From Gyromitra esculenta (Eukaryota; Ascomycota; Pezizomycetes; Pezizales; Discinaceae): a stretch of DNA of 64,000 bases. The translations under genes were made by a program, and so were the position numbers. A model generated the notes under the pieces. The model was given only the letters and a program-made list of their open reading frames with translations, did no database searches and was not told the DNA's origin. Location of the stretch: NCBI GenBank assembly GCA_038503075.1, contig JBCAML010000008.1, positions 806,001 through 870,000 on the forward strand, given 5' to 3'. Below, piece by piece: positions 56,643-64,000 of this stretch (position 1 is its first letter; every line of letters starts with the position of its first letter).

Positions 56643-57507
56643 TTTCACGGATGAAGCGAAGTGATGGGTTAGGGTTTGGGTAGTAATGGATGCAGCGGAA
56701 GATAGGTTTTTATAATGTCTTTGTTGTTCGGTTACGTTTCGGTTATGAGTCACGAGAGGGATTGCGGGGTATATAAGGACTGTCTCACGGTTGAGTCCCT
56801 CGTTAAGCCCTTCAGTATCCCTGAAGGTGAGCAGTGCTACTTAAATGAGGTATCAACGCGTTCAAAGAGTGCAGCGTTTCTACAGGTTCTACGATGGGTC
56901 TATCTCAAGGCGAGATAAGTGCAGCGAAGTAACAGCGACAGCGAGGATTCTGAGGTAGAATCAAGATAGTATTCCGACAAGTACAGAAGAAGGTAAACGA
57001 GAACGTTGCTTAAGGAGAGAAGAGAAAGAGAAACAGGAATGACCGAAATCCTTCACTTAAATACCCCGCTTTTCCTGTAGCACCAACAACAACCCGACAA
57101 CAACCGAAGCACAAAGACATTATCCCAATAACCAAAATATAACCGAACAACAAAGAGATTATACAACCATCCAAACAACGATATAACTAGCAACCAGACC
57201 ACGATTCCTTCCCTAAATCAATCCATGAAAGACTGGTTCTTAGACAGTTGTTGTGGTTTTCTTCTTCTTTCTTTAAGCAACGTTCTTACTGCACTTCTAC
57301 TGTATTGCTTTAATACTACCTCGATTCTACCTCAGAATCCTTGCGGTCGCTGTCGCTGAGAAAACCTTGACACTTAACTCGCCTTGAGTTAGACCCACGT
57401 AGGACCTGTAGAAACATCGTGACTCTGATCGCTTGATCTCTCGCTTAAGTAGCACTGCTCACCTTCAGGGATACTGAAGGGCTTAACGAGGAATCAAGAC
57501 CGTGAGA
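56643..57507 (+). repeat. 5' LTR of element E, interrupted by a solo LTR
   Basis: Parts 56643-56782 and 57236-57507. TATATAA at 56770-56776; self-primer AAGCAACGT at 57275-57283, about 45 nt after TATA once the insert is removed. Hairpins: GATTCT-ACCTC-AGAATC (57323-57339), TAACTC-GCCTT-GAGTTA (57375-57391), CCTTCAG-GGATA-CTGAAGG (57462-57480) with an outer stem CTTAAG/CTTAA and CTCG/CGAG (57440-57490). Confidence 0.92.
56783..57230 (-). repeat. solo LTR inside the 5' LTR of E, TSD GACTG
   Basis: 448 bases, TCTCACGG...CCATGAAA on the plus strand, flanked by GACTG at 56778-56782 and 57231-57235. It lies just after the TATA box of the host LTR and so separates the promoter from the start of the RNA. 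Confidence 0.92.
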
Positions 57508-57509
57508 TT

Positions 57510-57518
57510 ACGTTGCTT
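57510..57518 (+). promoter_or_regulatory. self-complementary primer-binding site of E
   Basis: ACGTTGCTT, exact complement of AAGCAACGT at 57275-57283, two bases after the LTR end. Confidence 0.78.
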
Positions 57519-57550
57519 CCTCATCTACACCTCCTACTCAACACCCCTAC

Positions 57551-57706
57551 CTGGAGATTCTAGGTTGGATTCGCCAATCCATCCTACAAATCTTTCCTTG
57601 TTTAACGCCGCGAAAACCCCAAACTCTCGCCGAAACCACTCCTGAGTGGCTTGACCAACATTACCTACGCACCAACTCCCTTCCGTGTGATCAACCAAGA
57701 TCATGA
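57551..57706 (+). CDS. conserved small ORF upstream of gag (element E copy)
   Basis: 51 codons, with LEILGWIRQSILQIFPCLT and PEWLDQHYL. The ATG of the other copies is CTG here, and the frame is open further 5' to the primer-binding site. The TGA (57704-57706) overlaps the gag ATG (57703-57705) as ATGA. Start loss or use of CTG would affect how gag is reached by ribosomes. Confidence 0.58.
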   Translation: MEILGWIRQSILQIFPCLTPRKPQTLAETTPEWLDQHYLRTNSLPCDQPRS

Positions 57707-59043
57707 GCTCCCCCGCACCCGCTGCCTCCTCCTCTGAAGGAGCTGCTGTCATCACGCCACGTTTCCCTACAAAAGAAGCGTTTGCTCAAGCCTATAGAGA
57801 TAACCCCGTCGAGTTGTATAACCAACTCCGGGAACTCAACCAGGCTCTCGAAGACCAAATCGACGCTCTGCAAGAAGGAACACAGGAACTAGAGATAAAA
57901 CTCAACACCGCTCAGATCCAAGCGAACAATGCTAACCACCACGCCCAACAACAAGACCAACGAGTCAACCACACCTCAACCCTCATTGAACGATTACGCC
58001 GTGAACGGAATGAAGCTCGGGAGGCCACTCAAGCACCCCCAGCCCCACCAAATCTCACCGGCACACCTCCCCCCGCCCCAGCTGTTGTGACTCATCGATC
58101 AGAACGTATGCCAGACCCAGAGAAGTTTGACGGGTCACGAAGCAAACTCCCCGGTTTTGTGCTCCAACTACGCTCAAAGCTCACAGTAAACAGAGACAGA
58201 TTCGCGGATGAAAACACGATGATTCTCTACACCATCAACCGACTAGAGGGAGCCACTCTAGAACAAGTCCGTCACACTGTCCTTCCATCGGGCCTCACTA
58301 CCTGGACCAATGCCGCCGCCCTCATCTCTGCATTAGAAACTGCCTTTGGCGATCCAGACCCCACCGGTACAGCTCGCCGAGAACTACATCAGCTCCGACA
58401 AGGCAAACGAGACTTTTCCGCTTACCTAGCTGATTTTCAACGCATCATGGGACAACTCAACTTTGATGAGAATTCGAAGATGGATGCCCTGGAACATGGT
58501 ATGTCGGAAGAATTAAAGGAAGCTATGGTCTTTGCCTCCGCTGTACCTGCTACCCTCAACGACATGATCCTAGTTCTCACCCGAATGGACAACCGCATCC
58601 GAGCCCGTAAGGCAGAGAAACGAGGCAACGCCCGTGAGAGCTTGGGACAGTTCAGTGCCCCAACCAATGCAATGACTCCCTTTGTCCCCGCCTCATCGTT
58701 TATACCAGGAGGCCTTGCTCCCATGGATCTCTCCTTCGGACGTACTAGCAACCTCTCTTGACCCCCTCAGGACCAAAGATACACTATGGTCAATGGCAGA
58801 AGGAAGCTATCAGAAGAAGAGAAACAATGGCGCCGTGCCACTGGTAAATGTATGTTTTGTGCCGCCCCCGATCACTCTTACGCCAACTGTCCCTCCGCCC
58901 CAAAAAAACCCACAATGAGAGGAGCACTCACCGCCCCTCCTGCCAATCGTACACCTCCCGCCTCTTCTCTACCACCACCACCTCTTCCTCCTCAATTTTT
59001 TGCTCTCGAATCGTCCAGCGCCTCCGAGGAGGCTTTAAACTAA
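57703..59043 (+). pseudogene. element E gag with one nonsense codon
   Basis: MSSPAPAASSSEGAAV, a coiled-coil region, capsid-like MPDPEKFDGSRSKLPGFVL to FSAYLADFQRIMGQLN, zinc knuckle CMFCAAPDHSYANC, and GAG GCT TTA AAC TAA at the end. A single TGA at 58759-58761 stands where C and D have CGC Arg in SRPPQD. Otherwise the frame is intact, 446 codons in all. Confidence 0.9.
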
Positions 59044-59078
59044 TTTCACCGAAGTCGATCAGTGACCCTGCTTCGGTT
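59034..59078 (+). promoter_or_regulatory. -1 frameshift signal of element E
   Basis: TTTAAAC (59034-59040), stop TAA, 6-nt spacer, arm CACCGAAGT (59047-59055), 14-nt loop, arm GCTTCGGTT (59070-59078). Seven Watson-Crick pairs plus a wobble. Pol reads on in the -1 frame through the gag stop. Confidence 0.88.
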
Positions 59079-62000
59079 CCTTTTTCTTTACCTTTGTCTG
59101 CGTTTTCCATTTCGGGGTTTTCAGTGTCGGATATGTGCGTGGAGGATGGATTGGATGGGGAACATTTTGTTATTTCTTGTAGCATTTCCCATAACAATAA
59201 AATTATCAAAACCCACGCACTATTGGACACTGGCGCCTCAGGATTCGCTTTCATTGACAAAGAATTTGCGAGTCACCATTCTTTACCTCTTTCACCCCTA
59301 AAAACATCGAGACAACTTGAGGTTATTGACGGCCGTCCCGTAGCCTCTGGGGATATCACCCATATTGCTAATCTCAACCTATCTATTCAACAACACCAAG
59401 AACGCCTTCCATGCTTTGTTACTCAACTAGGACACTACCCCCTCGTTCTCGGAATCCCATGGATGAATCATCACGATGTACAACTCCATTTCGCCGATAA
59501 ACGCATTGAGTTTAACTCTAAACTCTGCACCACCCACTGCGCCCCCCACTCTCCTGTTGTGTCCACACCTTCAATCCCTGCTCCCCCTAGGCTAAACATG
59601 TCATTTATTGGTGCCGCTAGTTTTAGAACTCTCACCAGAAAACGAACCTCCCAAGCGTATGCCATGTCGCTCTACGAGATTAATAAAATCTTAGACAACC
59701 AGACCACCAAGGAAGAATGGAAATCACGTATACCTATCGAATACCACGATTTTCTTGACATGTTTGACAAAAGTAAAGCCCAAGGCCTACCCCCTCGCCG
59801 ATCTTACGACCATCGAATTCAACTCCAGGAAGGAAAAGACGCCCCATTTGGACCGCTGTACGGAATGTCCCGTGAAGAGCTTATTTTCATGGATTGACTT
59901 AGGGAAGGAATTGTGGTCTGGTTGCTGGTTTTGTCGTTGTTTGGATGGTTGTATAATTTCTTTGTTGTCCGGGTATATTTTGGTTATTGGAATAATGTCT
60001 TTGTGTTTCGGTTGTTGTCGGGTTGTTGTTGGTGTTACAGGAAAAGCGGGGTATTTAAGCGAAGGATTTCGGTCATTCATGTTTCTCTTTCTCTTCTTTC
60101 CTTAAGCAACGTTCTCGTTCACTTCTACTTGTATTATCTTAATACTATCTCGGTTCTATCTCAGAACCTTCGCTGTCGCTGTGAAACATCGCCAATACTT
60201 CGCCTTGAAGTATACCCCCCGTAGAACTTGTAGAAATACCGCACTCTTGGAATGAGTTAGTATCTCGCTTAAGTAGCACTGCTCACCTTCAGGGATACTG
60301 AAGGGCTTAACGAGAGACTGAACCGTGAGACTTATTGTCTTAAAAAAATACATCAAAGACAATTTAGAGAAAGGATTTATCCGTGCCAGCTCTTCTCCTG
60401 CAGGGTCCCCCGTCCTCTTTGTTAAAAAGGCCGACGGCTCTTTACGACTATGTGTTCACTACCGAGGCCTAAACGCCATTACAGTCAAAGACCGTTATAC
60501 CTCTCCTCTCATTCGAGAAACGCTCGATCGGTTAGCAAAAGCGCAATGGTATACGAAGCTAGACCTCCGCGACGGTTACCACCAAGTACGCATTGCCGAG
60601 GGAGATGAATGGAAGACAGCCTTCCGCACCCGATACGGTTTATACGAGTATCAGGTCATGCCGTTCGGCCTGACCAATGCCCCCGGAACGTTCCAACGCT
60701 TTGTGAACAACTGCCTCACCGAATATTTGGACATCTTCTGTACTGCATACCTGGATGATATCCTTATTTACAGCGATACCTTTGCCGAACATCAGGACCA
60801 CGTCCGAAAGGTTCTCCAAACACTCAAGGACAATGACATCCTGTTGAAACCGGAAAAATGCGAATTCGAGGTACAAACTACGAAGTATTTGGGTCTCATC
60901 CTCACCCCCGATGGCATCAAGATGGACGAGGAAAAACTCAAAGCCGTCCGAGAATGGGGAACACCAAAAAGCATTAAAGACGTCCAAGCCTTCCTAGGTT
61001 TCGCCAACTTTTACCGTCGGTTCATCCTAGGATTCTCCAAGCTCGCCTCACCCCTCACAGCACTCACAAAAAAGGGGATTATCTTCGAATGGACTGTCGA
61101 GGCAGATATTGCTTTTGAAAATCTCAAGCATGCCTTTACCACTGCCCCTATCCTCATTCATTTTGACCCCGATAAAAAGATCATCGTAGAAACAGATGCC
61201 TCCGATTTTGTATCCGGAGGCGTCCTATCTCAATACGATAATGACGGTGTCTTGCATCCAGTAGCATTCTTCTCAAAGAAACACTCCCCCGCTGAATGCA
61301 ATTACGAAATTTACGACAAGGAACTGCTGGCAATTATTCGAGTTTTCGAAGAATGGCGCCCCGAACTAGAAGGATCAAAACACCCCATCGATGTGATCAG
61401 CGATCATAAAAACCTTGAGTATTTTATGAGCACTAAACAGCTAAACCGCCGCCAAGCACGATGGGCGGAATACCTCTCTCGTTTTGACTTCGTAATTACA
61501 TACCGACCAGGCACTCAAGGAGGAAAACCCGATGCATTAACCAGGAGATCAGGAGATCTCCCCAAGGAAGGGGATGAAAGATTGGCGCATCAAAGCCAAG
61601 TGGTATTAAAAAAGGAGAATATCGACCCTAAGATAAGTTTGTTGTCGGCTTCTTTGTCAAATGAAGCCACTGAATTGGACGCCCCCCTTTTTAAACTCTT
61701 TCAAGAAGGGTATATCACTGACAAATTCCCGGAAAAGATACTCAAGGCGTTGAAGAATAAAGAGCAGCAATCTAAGGAAATTACCCTAAGCAAATGCAGT
61801 AATGATAATAACCTACTACGCTACCGCGATTGCCTCTATGTCCCCAATCTTGATTCTCTCCGGCTTGAACTTATCCAAAGACACCACGATACTCCAGCGG
61901 CAGGACACCCTGGACGCGACAAAACCTTCGAACTTTTAGCCCGAAGTTTTTATTGGCCAAAGATGCGAGAATCGGTCAGTCGGTATGTACGAAACTGCCA

Positions 62001-63195
62001 TACCTGCCAAAAAGCTAAACCAAATACCCAACGAACCCAAGGCATCCTTCGCCCCCTACCAATTCCTAATCGTCCCTGGCAAGAGATATCAATGGACTTT
62101 GTCACAGGCCTCCCAGAATCCAATGGTTATGATGCTATTATGGTTGTTGTCGACCGATTATCAAAAATGCGACATCTAATCCCATGCAATACTACGGTTA
62201 ATTCCCGAGATGTAGCTGACCTCTATCTACAACATATCTGGAAGCTACACGGACTACCCACACATGTCACCTCCGATCGAGGCACCCAGTTCACCGCTCA
62301 TTTCTGGAAGGACCTTTGTAAAAGACTTGGAATTCAAGCTCGAATGTCTACAGCCTTCCATCCGGAAACTGATGGACAAACGGAACGACTAAACGCGGTC
62401 ATGGAGCAATACTTGCGCTCCTATGTATCCTATCAACAGGATGATTGGAGTAAATGGTTGCCGATGGCCGAGTTCTCCGCGAATAACCAGGAATCGGCCA
62501 GTACTAAAGTCTCTCCCTTCTTCGCTAACTATGGTTATCATCCCCGTTTTGATACTACCTTTCTCCCTATTCGGAATACATCTCAAAGCTTAGATGCTGC
62601 TTCGTTCAGCCAGAACATGCAAGAGTTATACGATTATCTACGGACGCAGATAAAAACAGCCCAAGACATCCAGGAGACCGCAACAAATAAGCACCGAACC
62701 CCAGCCCCAGCCTATCAAATCGGCGACCAAGTCTTCGTTTCAATGAAGAATGTTAGGACCGTGCGTAACGCCAGAAAATTGGACTGGAAATGGATGGGAC
62801 CTTATTCGGTCAAGAAAGTCGTATCCCCCTTTGCCTATGAGATCGATCTCCCTGTGTCAGTCAAGTATCACCCTGTTTTTCATGTTTCTTTGTTGAAACC
62901 CGCAGCCCACGATTCCCTACCTGGACAAGTTATACCTCCGCCTGCCCCCGTGATAGTTAATGAACAAGAAGAGTACTTTATCGAAAAAATCCTCGAACAA
63001 AGAAGCTATCGCGGACGATTACAATACCTTGTCGAGTGGACCGGATACGCTCATCCCACCTGGGAACCCGCGGAAGATCTTCAAGAAACCTCCGCTCTCG
63101 AGATGTTCTTAAACCAGACGACTGCCACTGCTCCTAGTATTCGCAGGAGCTCATGCCTAAGAAGGGGAGCTACTTTCACGGATGAAGCGAAGTGA
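59041..63195 (+). pseudogene. element E pol, open except for a nested solo LTR
   Basis: After removal of the solo LTR and one CTTAT repeat, the two parts (to 59884 and from 60336) are in one frame of about 1235 codons. Domains: protease [57 protein letters not shown]; RNase [13 protein letters not shown]. Integrase has the zinc finger [12 protein letters not shown]...NCHTCQKAK and DDE segments [39 protein letters not shown]. The chromodomain is [32 protein letters not shown] in two overlapping blocks. RT motif CVDYRGLN reads CVHYRGLN (codon 60457-60459). The final codons and the stop lie within the 3' LTR. Confidence 0.92.
59885..60330 (+). repeat. solo LTR in element E pol, TSD CTTAT
   Basis: 446 bases, TTTCATGGATTGAC...AACCGTGAGA, flanked by CTTAT at 59880-59884 and 60331-60335. 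Its first bases resemble the B family and its end the C-to-F family, so it may be a mixed or separate subfamily. Confidence 0.92.
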
Positions 63196-63586
63196 TGGGT
63201 TAGGGTTTGGGTAGTAATGGATGCAGCAGAAGATAGGTTTTTATAATGTCTTTGTTGTTCGGTTACGTTTCAGTTATGAGTCACGAGAGGGATTGCGGGG
63301 TATATAAGGACTGGTTCTTAGACGGTTGTTGTGGTTTTCTTCTTCTTTCTTTAAGCAACGTTCTTACTACACTTCTACTGTATTGCTTTAATACTACCTC
63401 GATTCTGCCCCAGAATCCTTGCGGTCGCTGTCGCTGAGAAAACCCTTACACTTAACTCGCCTTGAGTTAGACCCACGTAGGACCTGTAGAAAACATCGTG
63501 ACTCTGATCGCTTGATCTCTCGCTTAAGTAGCACTGCTCACCTTCAGGGATACTGAAGGGCTTAACGAGGAATCAAGACCGTGAGA
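63174..63586 (+). repeat. 3' LTR of element E
   Basis: 413 bases, preceded by the purine tract AGAAGGGGAGCTAC. TATATAA at 63301-63307 and AAGCAACGT starting at 63353. The loop of the first hairpin is altered (GCCCC for ACCTC). Confidence 0.93.
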
Positions 63587-63591
63587 CTTAT

Positions 63592-64000
63592 CAACAAGGA
63601 GACTGGAGTAAATGGCTACCAATGGCGGAATTCTCCGCTAATAACCAGGAATCAGCTAGTACCAAGGTTTCACCCTTCTTTGCGAACTACGGCTACCATC
63701 CCCGCTTTGATACCTCCATTATTTCTTCAACGACCACTGCCCAAAGTCTGGATTCCTTGACCTTTGCAACTAAGATGCAAGACTTGTATGATCACCTCCG
63801 AACACAAATTTGAACAGCTCAGGACATCCAGGAAACCTCCATTAATAAACACCGAACTCCTGCCCCGGCCTATCAAGTGAATGACCAGGTGTTTGTATCA
63901 ATGAAAAACATCCGGACTGTTTGTAATGCCCGGAAACTCGACTGGAAGTGGATGGGGCCCTACCCTGTAAAGAAGATAGTATCACCCTTTGTGTATGAGA
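63592..64000 (+). pseudogene. element D pol, last part (integrase C-terminus), cut by the window end
   Basis: It resumes the integrase after element E ([21 protein letters not shown]) and runs towards the chromodomain. A TGA at 63811-63813 interrupts it. The frame continues after the stop (AQDIQET) to the window edge, before the chromodomain. Confidence 0.85.

Larger units (their letters stand above)
56643..63586 (+). mobile_element. Ty3/gypsy chromodomain retrotransposon E, nested in D
   Basis: TSD CTTAT at 56638-56642 and 63587-63591 inside the integrase of D. LTRs are 56643-57507 (412 bases without the nested LTR) and 63174-63586 (413 bases). I count roughly ten differences between them, so the insertion is fairly young. 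Only one nonsense codon (gag) and two nested solo LTRs interrupt it. It is the best copy from which to study the family. Confidence 0.94.
51911..64000 (+). mobile_element. Ty3/gypsy retrotransposon D, split by element E and cut by the window end
   Basis: Gag at 51985-53283, pol pieces at 53281-56642 and 63592-64000, with a solo LTR at 53428-53843 and the whole of element E at 56643-63586. The leader between the primer-binding site and gag is only 74 bases; the small upstream ORF and the first gag codons have been deleted. One frameshift and several stops in pol make it inactive. Its right LTR is beyond the window. Confidence 0.9.

Noticed and set aside
32644..64000. CRISPR-like array from the regularly recurring LTR hairpins
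   Set aside because: Repeats are LTRs of mobile elements in a eukaryotic genome; there is no spacer structure.

Overview
The window reads as chromosomal DNA from a filamentous ascomycete fungus. It has short GT-AG introns of about 50-120 bases with CTAAC-type branch points, clear fungal housekeeping orthologues, and chromodomain Ty3/gypsy retrotransposons. I cannot fix the species. A lineage that is gene-poor and rich in gypsy elements would fit, but that is inference.

The left half (1-31.5 kb) is gene-sparse host DNA. In order it holds: an Asn/Gln-rich secreted or GPI-anchored-like protein (about 1.1-1.9 kb); alpha-COP, the largest coatomer subunit (2954-7151, nine exons that join to a 1215-residue frame); 5.6 kb with no gene I can support; a secreted DUF1996 protein with two WSC domains (12760-14867, six exons); 6.4 kb with no supported gene; an unrecognised low-complexity coiled-coil protein (21317-23504); a HAD-type phosphatase-like protein on the minus strand (25411-26246); a thioredoxin-like protein on the minus strand (27320-27967); Maf1, the RNA polymerase III repressor, on the minus strand (28731-29773); and a decayed GFA/CENP-V-fold gene (30990-31508). 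There is no operon logic; the genes are independent.

The right half (31.9-64 kb) is a nest of retrotransposons. A fold-back repeat of ATGCATCAGTAA-like units (31907-32643) was split by a minus-strand gypsy element, here called B (32644-41315, TSD ATGGG). B was itself hit by two solo LTRs and by a poly(A)-tailed LINE derivative that carries only ORF1. To the right lie a truncated element F (from 42213), a chimeric patch (43286-45266), element C (45267-51716), and element D (51717 to the window end). D was split by element E (56643-63586, TSD CTTAT), the best preserved copy. Solo LTRs sit inside C, D, E and F, nearly all with 5-bp duplications.

The elements share four features I consider the main discovery. 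(1) Gag ends exactly on a T TTA AAC slippery heptamer directly before its stop codon, followed after 6 nt by a hairpin whose stem covaries between copies; pol lies in the -1 frame. (2) The primer-binding site ACGTTGCTT is complementary to AAGCAACGT inside the LTR about 45 nt after the TATA box, which points to Tf1-like self-priming. (3) The R-U5 leader carries hairpins with fixed loops and covarying stems. (4) A conserved small ORF of about 50 codons lies between the primer-binding site and gag, and its stop overlaps the gag start as ATGA. LTR ends are TTTCACGG...CCGTGAGA, not TG...CA.
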